Shown piece by piece: positions 8,005 through 17,365 of a stretch of 64,000 nucleotides of DNA. A model generated the notes under the pieces. The model searched no databases. It had not been told where the DNA came from and saw nothing but the letters and a program-made list of their open reading frames with translations. The stretch comes from Rhizobium sullae. Its GTDB lineage: Bacteria > Pseudomonadota > Alphaproteobacteria > Rhizobiales > Rhizobiaceae. Made by a program: the position numbers and the translations under genes. Numbering within the stretch: position 1 is the stretch's first letter; every line of letters begins with the position of its first letter. Location of the stretch: contig NZ_CP104146.1 in assembly GCF_025200715.1 (NCBI RefSeq), forward strand, positions 62,001-126,000. Reading direction: 5' to 3'.

Positions 8005-9489
8005 CTAACGACGCCAAAATTCGGGTCCCGACGCGTGTAGATTTTCGCCGTCAACCGTGACAGCCACCGTTACCGGCATGTCCTCCACTTCAAACTCATA
8101 GATCGCTTCCATTCCTAAGTCTTCAAACGCAACGATACGGCTGGAACGAATAGCCTGGGCAACGAGATAGGCGGCGCCGCCGACGGCCGTCAGATAAGCC
8201 CGCTGATGTGCCTTTATCGACGCAATCGCAATGCTACCCCGCTCAGCCTTTCCGACCATCGCGAGCAAACCGAGGTCGAGCATCATGTCTGTGAATTTAT
8301 CCATGCGGCTCGCTGTTGTCGGGCCGGCTGGTCCAACGGCTTCATCACCGACCGGATCCACTGGTCCGACATAGTAAATGACCCTGTCCTTGAACGAGAG
8401 GGGCAACGGTTCACCGCGAGCAAGTAAGTCATGAATACGTTTGTGAGCGGCATCCCGGCCCGTGAGCAGTTTTCCCGACAAGAGCAGACGGTCCCCTGCC
8501 TTCCAGTGCTTGATCTCAGCCGCGGCGAGCGTATTGAGATCGACACGCAGCGCGTGTTTATCCGGAGCCCATGAGACATCCGGCCATGAGGACAGGTCCG
8601 GTTTGGGTAGAAAGGAGGGCCCCGAACCATCGAGGGTAAAATGTGCGTGGCGGGTGGCCGCACAGTTGGGCACTATTGCGACGGGCTTTGAGGCGGCATG
8701 CGTGGGCCAGTCAAGGATCTTCACATCCAAAACCGTCGTCAGTCCGCCGAGACCTTGTGCACCTATCCCCAATGCATTGATCTTGTCGTAAAGCTCAACG
8801 CGTAAATTCTCTATGTCTGTAGTTGGCCCCCGAGCTTTTAGCTGTGCCATGTCGATAGGACCCATAAGCGACTCTTTCGCCATAACCATCGCCTTCTCGG
8901 CCGTGCCACCGATACCGATTCCAAGCATACCCGGGGGGCACCACCCGGCGCCCATCGAAGGTACGGTCTCGAGCACCCAGTCAACGATGGAATCGGAGGG
9001 ATTGAGCATTGTGAATTTGGACTTATTTTCGGAGCCTCCACCCTTTGCAGCAAGGGTGACTTCGACTCTACTTCCGGGGACCATCTCGACATGCACTACA
9101 CTGGGAGTATTGTCCCGCGTATTGCATCGCGAGAATGCCGGGTCGGCAACGATGGATGCTCGCAATGGATTCGACCTATTTAGGTAAGCTCGGCGAACGC
9201 CTTCGTCGATGACATTTTGGAGGCTGCGGCTTGAGGCGAGAGTGCATCCTTGTCCCCATTTTACGAACACCGTGACGATGCCCGTATCTTGGCAAATGGG
9301 ACGGTGGCCTATCGCTGACATCCTACTGTTGGTCAGCATTTGCGCAATTGCGTCCTTCGCCGCTGGGGATTCCTCACACAGGTATGCGTCTCCCAGAGCC
9401 TTTATGTAATCGGGGGGATGATAGTAGCTTATGTATTGCAGCGCGTCAGACACGCTGTCGATCAGGTCAGCCTCAGATATCACTCCCAT
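8005..9489 (-). CDS. Class I fumarase-type hydratase, probable mesaconase
   Basis: This is a single-chain, oxygen-sensitive [4Fe-4S] class I fumarate hydratase homologue (494 aa, alpha and beta domains fused). The three cluster cysteines are visible: Cys66 in HRPICQDTG, Cys184 in GAGWCPPGML and Cys276 in VPNCAATRHAHF. The swivelling beta domain includes VGPVDPVGDEAVGPAGPTTASRMD. Class I fumarases also hydrate mesaconate to (S)-citramalate, and some have become dedicated mesaconases. Because the neighbouring operon makes mesaconate from methylaspartate, mesaconase is the most likely role (inference from context). It stands alone, divergent from the LysR gene, and may be controlled by it. An ordinary housekeeping fumarase is the alternative. 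Confidence 0.85.
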   Translation of the reverse strand: MGVISEADLIDSVSDALQYISYYHPPDYIKALGDAYLCEESPAAKDAIAQMLTNSRMSAIGHRPICQDTGIVTVFVKWGQGCTLASSRSLQNVIDEGVRRAYLNRSNPLRASIVADPAFSRCNTRDNTPSVVHVEMVPGSRVEVTLAAKGGGSENKSKFTMLNPSDSIVDWVLETVPSMGAGWCPPGMLGIGIGGTAEKAMVMAKESLMGPIDMAQLKARGPTTDIENLRVELYDKINALGIGAQGLGGLTTVLDVKILDWPTHAASKPVAIVPNCAATRHAHFTLDGSGPSFLPKPDLSSWPDVSWAPDKHALRVDLNTLAAAEIKHWKAGDRLLLSGKLLTGRDAAHKRIHDLLARGEPLPLSFKDRVIYYVGPVDPVGDEAVGPAGPTTASRMDKFTDMMLDLGLLAMVGKAERGSIAIASIKAHQRAYLTAVGGAAYLVAQAIRSSRIVAFEDLGMEAIYEFEVEDMPVTVAVTVDGENLHASGPEFWRR

Positions 9490-9620
9490 TTATCGTCACT
9501 CCCAATCCATCCTACTAAGACAGGGGAAAACCCATAGTCGGTGCCCGCACTCCAAGCGCCCTCTCCCGAACCGGTGTGATTTTACCCTGTTGAACCAGGC
9601 CTCCTTATGGCATAGAATCG

Positions 9621-9646
9621 CTTATGTTTGAATAGGCTTAGATAAG
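9621..9646. promoter_or_regulatory. Candidate operator in the fumarase/LysR divergent promoter region
   Basis: CTTAT and ATAAG arms flank 16 bases in the 283-base gap between the divergent hydratase and LysR genes, where a LysR-type site is expected. The arms are short and the support is weak. Confidence 0.2.
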
Positions 9647-9772
9647 ACATTGTGATCAAAGAAGGCTAACAAATGCCGAAAATTGCTCACGGCCAATTAA
9701 CAATATCGCACCAAGCGCTATGCAGGTATTTCCTGCTAGATGACGCTTATACAGAGAGTGTACGAAGAACGA

Positions 9773-10729
9773 ATGTCTGACGCATTTGAAAAAATAACGC
9801 TTCGCCAGCTGCAAATTTTCTTAGCCGTCGTGGAACATAAGAGTTTCGTGGCCGCCGCCGCGCAGCTCGATCTCACTCCCCCTGCCGTGTCGATGCAGAT
9901 GAGCCGCCTGTCCGAATTCCTCGATGCCCCTCTCTTCGACCGCGACGGCCGATCGATTCAGTTGACGGCCGCTGCAACGGCGCTGATTCCCTATGCGGAA
10001 CGCATGACCGAGGCGTTGATTGAGGCCTGCAACGTCATCGATGGCCTGCAGGGCAGGCTCGACCACCTGGTTCGCGTTGCGATGGTGACGACGTCCAGGA
10101 ACTTCGGCCCGCACCTTCTGCAGGAATTCGGCCGGCTGCACCCCGACATCCAGATTGAGACCACGATCGCCAACCGGGAAAAGGTCATTGAGCTGCTGGA
10201 GACGGGCAATGTGGATCTTGCGCTGATGGGTCGTCCCCCGCAGCGCATCGAGGTTGAGGCTGTCCCTTTTGCTTCACACCCATATGTTCTGATCGGTCAT
10301 CCAGCACACATCTTGGCCGGCAAGCAACACATCGCAAGGCGGGAATTGGTGAATTTTAAATTCATTGCGCGCGAGGCAGGGTCCGGAACCCGAATGATCC
10401 ATGATTACTACTTCACCAGTCATTCGGTACAATTTCCCTCCATATACGTCGTCATGGACAGCAATGAAAATATCAAACAAGCGGTGATGGCGAATATGGG
10501 GCTCGCCTTCATTTCTGCTCATACGATAGCGTTGGAATGTCAAACCAAGAAGCTCCGTATCCTTCCAGCAGAGGACATGCCGGCGATGCGTGAATGGTTT
10601 GCCGTCCACCTAAAAGGCAGACAATTGCGACCAGCAGCCGAGAGCTTCAAGGCCTTCGTTTTGAATGAAGGCCCCAACTTCATCCGGCGGTTTTTTGGGA
10701 ACTTGCCAAAAGAGCTTTTGCGCGCTTGA
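9773..10729 (+). CDS. LysR-family regulator, likely of the methylaspartate pathway
   Basis: The N-terminal 60 residues form the LysR winged HTH (LRQLQIFLAVVEHKSFVAAAAQLDLTPPAVSMQMSRLSEFLDAPLFDR), followed by a CbbR-like effector domain (about residues 90-300). I prefer ATG 9773 (SD-like GAAG) over ATG 9740, which would add 11 residues. It is divergent from the hydratase gene and convergent with the citramalyl-CoA lyase gene, whose 3' end it overlaps by 50 bases. Sitting between the two parts of the pathway, it is the natural regulator of both. Its effector could be a C5 dicarboxylate such as mesaconate (inference). Confidence 0.88.
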   Translation: MSDAFEKITLRQLQIFLAVVEHKSFVAAAAQLDLTPPAVSMQMSRLSEFLDAPLFDRDGRSIQLTAAATALIPYAERMTEALIEACNVIDGLQGRLDHLVRVAMVTTSRNFGPHLLQEFGRLHPDIQIETTIANREKVIELLETGNVDLALMGRPPQRIEVEAVPFASHPYVLIGHPAHILAGKQHIARRELVNFKFIAREAGSGTRMIHDYYFTSHSVQFPSIYVVMDSNENIKQAVMANMGLAFISAHTIALECQTKKLRILPAEDMPAMREWFAVHLKGRQLRPAAESFKAFVLNEGPNFIRRFFGNLPKELLRA

Positions 10730-11564
10730 CGATCGGGAGATCGATCATTTCCCCGTCGACGCTGACCGCACCCCGGCCGACAGCCTCGCCTCCCTCAAAG
10801 GCCGCGACCACGCGCAACGCGTGATTACGTTCGGTGGGCGTCGGCCGGAAGGCGGAATTGACGGCCGCGACCTGATTTGGATGCACACAGAGGACGCCGT
10901 CTAACCCCATCTTGCGGGAACGAACCGCGAGATCTTCAAACCCCACCGAATTGTCGTAGCGAGCGATGGTTCCTGGCAAGCCGAACGCCTGCAAGCCCTG
11001 CATGCGGCAGGCGAGAATCATCTGCTGACAAGGTCCGAACAAATTCTCATAGGTTGGTTCAAACCCGCATTCCGCACTGAAGTCTTCAGTCCCGAGCGCA
11101 AGCCCAATCACGCGGCGCGATGCCGCTCCAATCTGTCCTGCCATCGACAGGGCGGCGGGTGTTTCGATCAGGTTGAGTAACCCGATAGAGTATGGAGATA
11201 GCCCAGTCTGTTTCTCTCTTTCCGTGATGAATTCATCCATCAAGGCAACATGGTCGGGGCCCCTCACCTTCGGCAGCATGATTGCCTCGACACCGTGAGA
11301 GACAGCAACAGCAAGATCGGCCACGCAATTGGCCAGATCGCGGTTGACTCGGACGACAACGCTTACGCCGTGCCCGGAGATGCTCGCGATAGAAGGTCGA
11401 AGGTTTTCTCTGGCCATTTCCTTGGCGAAGGCGGGTGCGCTATCCTCGAGATCGAGGATAACGGCATCGGCGCCACGGGTGTGCGCCTTTTCAACGAAGC
11501 GTTTTTCGTGCGCAGGCACGAAAAGCAACGATCGCCAAAGTGGTGCGGATCCCAGCCTAGACAT
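10680..11564 (-). CDS. CitE-like lyase, probable citramalyl-CoA lyase
   Basis: This is a HpcH/HpaI-fold enzyme of the CitE/Mcl family (294 aa). Recognisable parts are the start RSLLFVPAHEKRFVEKA, DAVILDLEDSAP, the metal-binding Glu in LLNLIETPAAL, the Asp in LGTEDFSAECG, and the C-terminal GVLCVHPNQV loop. These enzymes cleave (hydroxyacyl)-CoA thioesters. As the last gene of the glutamate mutase operon it most likely splits citramalyl-CoA into acetyl-CoA and pyruvate. The start at 11564 gives the conserved N-terminus and overlaps the CoA-transferase stop by eight bases; a longer frame to 11699 exists but lies inside the previous gene. Malyl-CoA activity is an alternative. Confidence 0.85.
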   Translation of the reverse strand: MSRLGSAPLWRSLLFVPAHEKRFVEKAHTRGADAVILDLEDSAPAFAKEMARENLRPSIASISGHGVSVVVRVNRDLANCVADLAVAVSHGVEAIMLPKVRGPDHVALMDEFITEREKQTGLSPYSIGLLNLIETPAALSMAGQIGAASRRVIGLALGTEDFSAECGFEPTYENLFGPCQQMILACRMQGLQAFGLPGTIARYDNSVGFEDLAVRSRKMGLDGVLCVHPNQVAAVNSAFRPTPTERNHALRVVAAFEGGEAVGRGAVSVDGEMIDLPIVKRAKALLASSQKTAG

Positions 11565-12732
11565 TTGCTTCCACCCGCACGAACTCGCGTCGTATTGCTT
11601 CGGTATGCTCGCCAATCTTGGGAATTCGTCCAAAGGATGCCTGCGGATCCTCGAAAGAGTATTGGATCGGGGCGCCTGCGAGCTGTACGGTTTCTCCACT
11701 TTCCAATGTTACACCACGCCGCCGCAGTTGCGGATGCCGGGAGAACGTCTCGACGGAATTGACACCCCCATAGGCGACTCCCGCATTGCGAAGCTTCTCT
11801 GCGAGGTCGCCGCGCGTATTCGCCTCGAAGAAACGAGCGATTAAGGCGTCCAAGTCGGAGCGGTTCTTCACGCGTAAAGACGCATCCGAGAACCGCGGGT
11901 CGGAAGCGAGGCCAGCGTCTCCAATGACCTCCGCGCAAAGGCGAACCCATTCCCGTTCATTCTGGATGGAAATCGCAAGGACATGGCCGTCAGCCGTCGC
12001 GAATCCCCCATAGGGAGCAATCGAGGGATGATGCAGGCCGACTGGCTCGGGCGCTTTGCCTCCGTAGACCGTGTGCATCAGAGGCACCGTCATCCAATCG
12101 GCAGCGGTATCAAACAGCGACACCTTCACGCCGGATCCAGCACCTGTTCGCGAACGGAGGTACAACGCTTGCTGAATGCCGATGATTGCATTCATGCTTG
12201 CTCCGATGTCGCAAACGGAAACGCCGATCCTTCCTGGCGCACCAGGAGCGCCGTTGACCGCGACGAGACCGCTCTCGCATTGCACGAGAAAGTCATAGGC
12301 CTTCATATCCCGATATGTGCCGGTATCACCGTACCCGCTGATATCACAGGTTATGAGCCTAGAGTGGCGCCGGCGCAGATCGTCGCTGTCGAAACCAGCA
12401 CGGGCACTTGCTCCAGGCGCAAGGTTCTGAATGAAGATGTCCGCCTTCGCGAGGAGACTATGCAAAAGCGCTGCGTCATCCCGGTTTTTTATGTCGAGAC
12501 ACAGGGATTCCTTCCCGTGATTTGCCCAGACGAAATAGGACGACTCACCCTTCACGGCCTTGTCATATTTGCGCGCGAAATCCCCCTCCGGCCGTTCGAT
12601 CTTGATGACCCGGGCTCCGCCTTCCGCAAAGTGACATGAGCACAGCGGCGCGGCCACGGCCTGTTCGATCGATACGACCAGAAGTTCCGAATAAGGTTTC
12701 GAGTGGGCGAAGTTCTCCATCTTCATGTTCAT
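11557..12732 (-). CDS. Class III (CaiB/BaiF) CoA-transferase, probable citramalate CoA-transferase
   Basis: This 391-residue protein belongs to the formyl-CoA transferase family. Landmarks are the N-terminal VVSIEQAVAAPLCSCHFAEGGARVIKIERPEGDFAR, the DIFIQNLAPGA segment, the probable catalytic Asp147 in AYDFLVQCESG, and the VSLFDTAADWM helix. The family moves CoA between carboxylic acids. Placed between methylaspartate ammonia-lyase and the CitE-like lyase, it most likely activates (S)-citramalate with succinyl-CoA or acetyl-CoA as donor. Mesaconate activation is also conceivable. The ATG overlaps the preceding stop codon (ATGA), giving tight translational coupling. Confidence 0.85.
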   Translation of the reverse strand: MNMKMENFAHSKPYSELLVVSIEQAVAAPLCSCHFAEGGARVIKIERPEGDFARKYDKAVKGESSYFVWANHGKESLCLDIKNRDDAALLHSLLAKADIFIQNLAPGASARAGFDSDDLRRRHSRLITCDISGYGDTGTYRDMKAYDFLVQCESGLVAVNGAPGAPGRIGVSVCDIGASMNAIIGIQQALYLRSRTGAGSGVKVSLFDTAADWMTVPLMHTVYGGKAPEPVGLHHPSIAPYGGFATADGHVLAISIQNEREWVRLCAEVIGDAGLASDPRFSDASLRVKNRSDLDALIARFFEANTRGDLAEKLRNAGVAYGGVNSVETFSRHPQLRRRGVTLESGETVQLAGAPIQYSFEDPQASFGRIPKIGEHTEAIRREFVRVEANV

Positions 12733-13991
12733 TGGCTTGCTCCTATCTCACCATACTTGGCTTTCAGAATGGACTGGTTGCGGTGCATTTCGTTGGCGAC
12801 AATCGTCAGCCCCTCGTCGAAGCCCATGCCGGGTTTGATCAACACCCGTTGCGGACGCGTCGCCTGTGCCACATGCAGGCATGAGCGTGCTGAAACATCT
12901 GTCTCGTTGCAGGTGCCGCCGAGATAGGCCTCGACCCCGTGCGCATGGCAGTACAGAACTGCTTCGATCGTATTGTGAATGCTGCCTAGGTCTGGCGTTT
13001 TGATCTGCACCATGTCGCAGCATTTCGCGTCAACGAACTCGATTATATCCTGGTGCGTGTTGCACCATTCGTCAGCCACTATTCGGACTTTACTGCCGAT
13101 ATCGCTAAGGCGGCTCTTGATTGCCTTCAGCAACTCGATCTGACCGGGTTTGTTTCCAACATCGACCGGCCCTTCGATATAGAGGGGAAATTTTTCTGCT
13201 CTCTTCTCGAGTTCGTTCAAATAATTCGCGATCGCCGATGGATCGTTGTTGAAAATCAGCCCGACCGTTCCATAGACGTCGATGTGGATCGTGGGTGCGT
13301 AACTTTCGTCGACCCGAAGTTTTTTGATGCGTTGGGTCAACCAGGTGACATATTCCAGAAGTCTTCCGCCATTCTCGCCGAGCTTTGTGGCCACGTTGTT
13401 GATCAGCCCATGCGGAAGGGCGTCGACGCGCTTCATGATCATCTTGTCGACCGCATTGTATCGATCGTCCCCGCTTTGCCCGAACAGCTTGAGAGGCGAC
13501 GTGACAATGGGCAGACGATATTCGTCGCAGATTACCTCGAGTTTCAGCCGACCGGTCGCTTTTGCAGTCGCATCAAGCAGCGCTTGCGACAGGCCATAGC
13601 GAATAGCCGTGTGGATCTGCCGTCCATTGTCGGTGATTAGATCGATGAACCGCGCGTTCTCCGCAAAACTACTGACGTCACGACCTGTCAGCAAAGGTCG
13701 CAGGTTCGAATTCATCCATGCGATATAACGATCCGCTATGAACAAGGGATCGCGGCCGCCGGCGCCCGAATACTGCACCGCGGCGCAATCTCCTTCTGCC
13801 CATTGGCCAGTCTCCAGCTGAAGAAGAACGGATATCGCTTCGCCTGATTGCCGGATGTTGTCGAACCCCGGTGTCGTTGCAATCCCTACATAGGTGAAAC
13901 CGTCCATTCCGGCCCCACCTTTGATCGCCGCCTGGTCGTCAAAGTAGAAGGACGAAACCCCAGGGCTGAATTGAACATTGGTGATCTTCAT
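12729..13991 (-). CDS. mal: Methylaspartate ammonia-lyase
   Basis: This enolase-superfamily enzyme deaminates (2S,3S)-3-methylaspartate to mesaconate. With the start at 13991 it is 420 aa. All active-site residues known from the clostridial enzyme are present, at the same numbering as I recall it: Gln172 (LFGQSGDD), His194 (LPHGLINN), metal ligands Asp238 (HIDVYG), Glu273 (YIEGP) and Asp307 (VADEW), and the catalytic Lys331 (QIKTPDLG). The longer frame to 14081 only adds sequence from inside mutE. It lies 22 bases after mutE and overlaps the CoA-transferase start. Confidence in the function is high. Confidence 0.96.
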   Translation of the reverse strand: MKITNVQFSPGVSSFYFDDQAAIKGGAGMDGFTYVGIATTPGFDNIRQSGEAISVLLQLETGQWAEGDCAAVQYSGAGGRDPLFIADRYIAWMNSNLRPLLTGRDVSSFAENARFIDLITDNGRQIHTAIRYGLSQALLDATAKATGRLKLEVICDEYRLPIVTSPLKLFGQSGDDRYNAVDKMIMKRVDALPHGLINNVATKLGENGGRLLEYVTWLTQRIKKLRVDESYAPTIHIDVYGTVGLIFNNDPSAIANYLNELEKRAEKFPLYIEGPVDVGNKPGQIELLKAIKSRLSDIGSKVRIVADEWCNTHQDIIEFVDAKCCDMVQIKTPDLGSIHNTIEAVLYCHAHGVEAYLGGTCNETDVSARSCLHVAQATRPQRVLIKPGMGFDEGLTIVANEMHRNQSILKAKYGEIGASQ

Positions 13992-14013
13992 CTTCTTCGT
14001 CTCTAATTGGGAT

Positions 14014-15495
14014 TCACAGCGATTGGGGGAGCGGGTTCGGTCGGCCGACCAGCCTGCTTGCGGAAATCGCACGCACGTCATCGACCACCATCGAGAAGGA
14101 TGCAGATCTTCCCTCCGCCGTTGCGCGTTCGGCGACCTTGTCCCGGTGCAATGCGATGACGTCGTCCGGCAGCGGGATATTACCCTGGTCGAAAATCCGG
14201 ATCGCGCCGTTGTTGTCGCGAACAGGCGTCATCAGGCCAGCATTGACAGTCGCGGGAGCGAACGGAATATCGACAACCCCCGCTTCGAACGCGAGAACAA
14301 CGCCCCTCGCCAGGTTCCCTTGGCCGAGCTGGATGACACGAGCCATCACGGAATGCACCTCGCGTTCGATGAGCGCCACTTCCTGATCGATTTCATTCGT
14401 TGCCAGGTAGCCCTGGTCGCTGACCATGTTGATCATCTGCTCGGTTGCCTGCAGACCGGCGCGGTTTGCCTCCATGGTCGGAACCCCGCTCGCTTCATGG
14501 GGTGTCTTGACGATGATTTTCGTGGCACCGCCAAACTTGGCGGCTGCTGCGCCAAGAGCGATGACGGAATAAGCCTTGGCTTCGTTTTCGGGAAACCCAC
14601 CCATCCACTGATGAAACACCGTAGAAAGCGCATAGTCGCCATAGCCAAACAGGGCGAAATAGTGGTGCGCTAGCCGACGCAGCGACCGCATGGCCGCAAC
14701 GTCCTGTGCGAGATTTCCCGCCTGACCGTAACCGAGTGTGATGCACCTCACCCCTTGCCGCAGCGCCAGAAGCCCCTCCAGCAGCGCGACGGTGTGCGAA
14801 ATGAACGGAGGAACCAGGGTGCCGGTCAGCGGACCGAATGGTTCGCGATTGATGCTGACACCTTCGGCTTCGTAAAGACCGACCAGCCGATCACAATACT
14901 GCCAATGGCGGATGGAGCGGGACAAAGGCACGTTCTTGGAATAGGGAATGTTATAGGAAATACCGCCCCCTTCGAAGCTGCTGAACCCGGAGGCGAGTGT
15001 GATCTCGGCCATCAGCCGTGCATCAGGCGTGCCATGGCGGACCTGGATGGGCTTCGAGACGCTATCGACCAATTGTTCGCAACCGGAGACGCCGTGGTTG
15101 ACGGGGGGAAAGCCGTTGAGCAGTGACTTTCCAGCAGCCCGCGACCGGTCAATGCCTTGCTGAGCCTCTTCATAGCGATTGTGCCTCGTATAGGCGTCGA
15201 CTGTGGTCGGCAATACATCGCAATAGGGGGAAAGATCGTTGAGCAGTTTGGTGTGCTCGCGGAGCAGCGCAACACCTGCTCTCGGCTGCAGCAGAGTTCG
15301 TTGATCGTGCTCGGCCTTCGCCAACGCGACCGAGAATTTTTTCGAGTCCGGCATGTCGCGATGTCGGGCGACGCCGCGGGCGAAGTCCACGTCCCGACCG
15401 GTGTGCCAGGTCACGAGAACCGTATCGCGCTCACGCACATAGACCGAGTAGTCCAGTTTGGTATCCGACAGATCATTTAGGCTGGTATCGCTCAT
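14014..15495 (-). CDS. mutE: Glutamate mutase epsilon (large, catalytic) subunit
   Basis: The large subunit of the adenosylcobalamin-dependent glutamate mutase converts L-glutamate to (2S,3S)-3-methylaspartate together with MutS. The 493-residue protein has the family hallmarks RHGTPDARLMAE, EGGGISYNIPYSKNVPLSRSIRHWQYCDRL and REPFGPLTGTLVPP, all belonging to the TIM-barrel substrate site. The start at 15495 overlaps the mutL stop as ATGA and gives the usual family length; another ATG nine bases upstream is possible. The operon order is mutS-mutL-mutE, as in several anaerobes. Confidence 0.95.
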   Translation of the reverse strand: MSDTSLNDLSDTKLDYSVYVRERDTVLVTWHTGRDVDFARGVARHRDMPDSKKFSVALAKAEHDQRTLLQPRAGVALLREHTKLLNDLSPYCDVLPTTVDAYTRHNRYEEAQQGIDRSRAAGKSLLNGFPPVNHGVSGCEQLVDSVSKPIQVRHGTPDARLMAEITLASGFSSFEGGGISYNIPYSKNVPLSRSIRHWQYCDRLVGLYEAEGVSINREPFGPLTGTLVPPFISHTVALLEGLLALRQGVRCITLGYGQAGNLAQDVAAMRSLRRLAHHYFALFGYGDYALSTVFHQWMGGFPENEAKAYSVIALGAAAAKFGGATKIIVKTPHEASGVPTMEANRAGLQATEQMINMVSDQGYLATNEIDQEVALIEREVHSVMARVIQLGQGNLARGVVLAFEAGVVDIPFAPATVNAGLMTPVRDNNGAIRIFDQGNIPLPDDVIALHRDKVAERATAEGRSASFSMVVDDVRAISASRLVGRPNPLPQSL

Positions 15496-16895
15496 AGTGC
15501 ACATGCGGCCTTTGGGAGAGGTTGTGGGTTTGCTGCGATATCGCCGCTCAGCAGACGAACTGCCGCGATAGCCGCCGCGGCAGGATGTTTCCTGGAGACG
15601 TTGGCAAGCAGCGGCAGCAGATTTGCAGGGTCGCGAAGATAGGATTTGCATTGCGACACGAGGATTCGCTTGCCGAACTTGTCGATGCCGACCTCCGAGA
15701 GATGTGTGCGTGGATCGAAATCAGCAGAATGAGAAAGGTACCCCCCCGTGCCGATCATGGTTTTCACGGATGTAAGATCGCGCCCGGTTTGCACTGTCAC
15801 GACCCCGTCCGCAGTGGCGACTTCGTGGGCTCGGCCTGCATGACGCATGAGTGATGTCGCTATATTGGCGCCTGCCAACAACGCATCGAACCGCCGCTCC
15901 TGCGGCGTGACTGCCAGGTGTTCGGGTGCCGAGGTCAATTTCTCGACGTAACTGACAAGGGCTCCGGAGTCGGACTCTGGTAACGGGCTCATTTGCCCCG
16001 CAGCCTCAAGGGCAGAGACTGCGGAAACCCGCATCCCCAGATCCCCTTCCACCGTTCGCTTGATTGTTGGCTCGGGCAGTCCGCGTCGCACGATGCCAGG
16101 TACCGGCAGTTCCTCATGGTACGAATAGACGTCGGTGGTCGCTCCACCCATGTCGATCAACACAAACTCGCCCAGTTCCGGCGCATGCGTCGCCAGCGAG
16201 CGGCAGAATTCATAGAGCGCATAGGGTGTGGGACACGGCTCACTTCCCGTCCGATCGATGATGCGGTCCAAGCCCTTGCCGGAGGTGATTTTGCTGAGGA
16301 ATATCTCCCGAATGGCCGATCTTGCCGGCTCCGGATTCGGAGTGTCCAACGTAGGCAGGACATTCTCTGCGTACACAACGTCCTGCGACTGCAAAGCCTT
16401 CGCTACCTGCTCGCGAGCGCTTCTATTGCCCGCGTAGACGACTGAACACGCGATATTGGCCCCCGCAATTTTCTCGGCATTGCGCGCCGGATAGAAAACA
16501 TTGCCGCCATCGGAACCTCCCGACAGCAAGATAATGTCTGGCGCAGATTTCTTAAGCGTATCGATATCTTCTTCGCTTAACTCATAAGCAAAACTTTGTG
16601 TTAGGCGTGCACCCGAAGAGCAAGCGGTAACCTTGGCCATTTCCGCAGTCAGTTCAGGAACAAGCCCCACAGCAGCGACCGCAAGCCCACCCTTTGCCGA
16701 CGAGGAGTAGCAGAGCTCATAGTCCTCGCCAGGGAGCACAAGGCTGTGGAGCACGGTTTCAAAGCCGATCGAAAGATCCTGGACGGTCGTCGGATGACTG
16801 CCCTGGCTTAACAGCCGCAAACCGTTGTCGGGGCGCAACGCGAATGCCACACCTTTGGTCCAAGTCGATCCGATGTCGATCGAGACAACGATCAT
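15492..16895 (-). CDS. mutL: MutL/GlmL, glutamate mutase partner (ASKHA ATPase, probable reactivase)
   Basis: This is a 467-residue protein of the actin/hexokinase/Hsp70-type ATPase fold. The first phosphate loop is VVSIDIGSTWTKG at the N-terminus, and a second glycine motif LIDMGGATTDVYS lies near the middle. MutL proteins sit between the two mutase subunits and are thought to reactivate the enzyme after cobalamin damage. The frame stays open far upstream (to 17147) but that region is mutS. ATG 16895 overlaps the mutS stop by four bases and gives the conserved start. At the 3' end it overlaps mutE by four bases. Confidence 0.93.
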   Translation of the reverse strand: MIVVSIDIGSTWTKGVAFALRPDNGLRLLSQGSHPTTVQDLSIGFETVLHSLVLPGEDYELCYSSSAKGGLAVAAVGLVPELTAEMAKVTACSSGARLTQSFAYELSEEDIDTLKKSAPDIILLSGGSDGGNVFYPARNAEKIAGANIACSVVYAGNRSAREQVAKALQSQDVVYAENVLPTLDTPNPEPARSAIREIFLSKITSGKGLDRIIDRTGSEPCPTPYALYEFCRSLATHAPELGEFVLIDMGGATTDVYSYHEELPVPGIVRRGLPEPTIKRTVEGDLGMRVSAVSALEAAGQMSPLPESDSGALVSYVEKLTSAPEHLAVTPQERRFDALLAGANIATSLMRHAGRAHEVATADGVVTVQTGRDLTSVKTMIGTGGYLSHSADFDPRTHLSEVGIDKFGKRILVSQCKSYLRDPANLLPLLANVSRKHPAAAAIAAVRLLSGDIAANPQPLPKAACAL

Positions 16896-17365
16896 CCTGC
16901 ACGACGCACATCGGAGTAGTCGATGATCTCCTGACGGCGCCCCTCGCGCTGAAGGATATCCGTCTTCAAGAGTGCCGCCACGACGTGCAGATCCACCGAA
17001 GGCGGGAAGACACGGTCGAAACCCATGGTTTTGAACAGGTTTTCGACGTCGGAGAAATCGACTTTTCCGATCACCAGATTGCCGCCCACATAAAGGAGGA
17101 TGTCCGGGAGCCCCCGTTCGATGCAGCGACCGCGGAACCCCGCACAATCAATCTCGCCGTGGCCGTAGATAGACGAGACCAGGATCGCATCGGCACCGGT
17201 TTCGATGGCCGCGTCGATGAATTCATCTTGGCTGACCATCACGCCGAGATTGACGACGTTAATCCCCAATGGCTCCAGCACGCTCTTGATGATTTTATTG
17301 CCCACTGCGTGACAATCTGCACCGATGACACCCAAAATAACCCTAAAGTCAGCCTCGCCCACCAT
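16892..17365 (-). CDS. mutS: Glutamate mutase sigma (cobalamin-binding) subunit
   Basis: The 157-residue B12-binding subunit has the base-off/His-on signature D-x-H-x-x-G as Asp17-Cys-His19-Ala-Val-Gly22, so His19 should coordinate cobalt. Further family blocks are VSSIYGHGEID and LLYVGGNLVIGK, which line the nucleotide tail pocket. It is the first gene of a six-gene operon (mutS-mutL-mutE-mal-CoA-transferase-lyase). A GGAGGAA ribosome-binding site lies directly upstream. The symbol mutS here means glutamate mutase S, not the mismatch repair gene. Confidence 0.95.
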   Translation of the reverse strand: MVGEADFRVILGVIGADCHAVGNKIIKSVLEPLGINVVNLGVMVSQDEFIDAAIETGADAILVSSIYGHGEIDCAGFRGRCIERGLPDILLYVGGNLVIGKVDFSDVENLFKTMGFDRVFPPSVDLHVVAALLKTDILQREGRRQEIIDYSDVRRAG

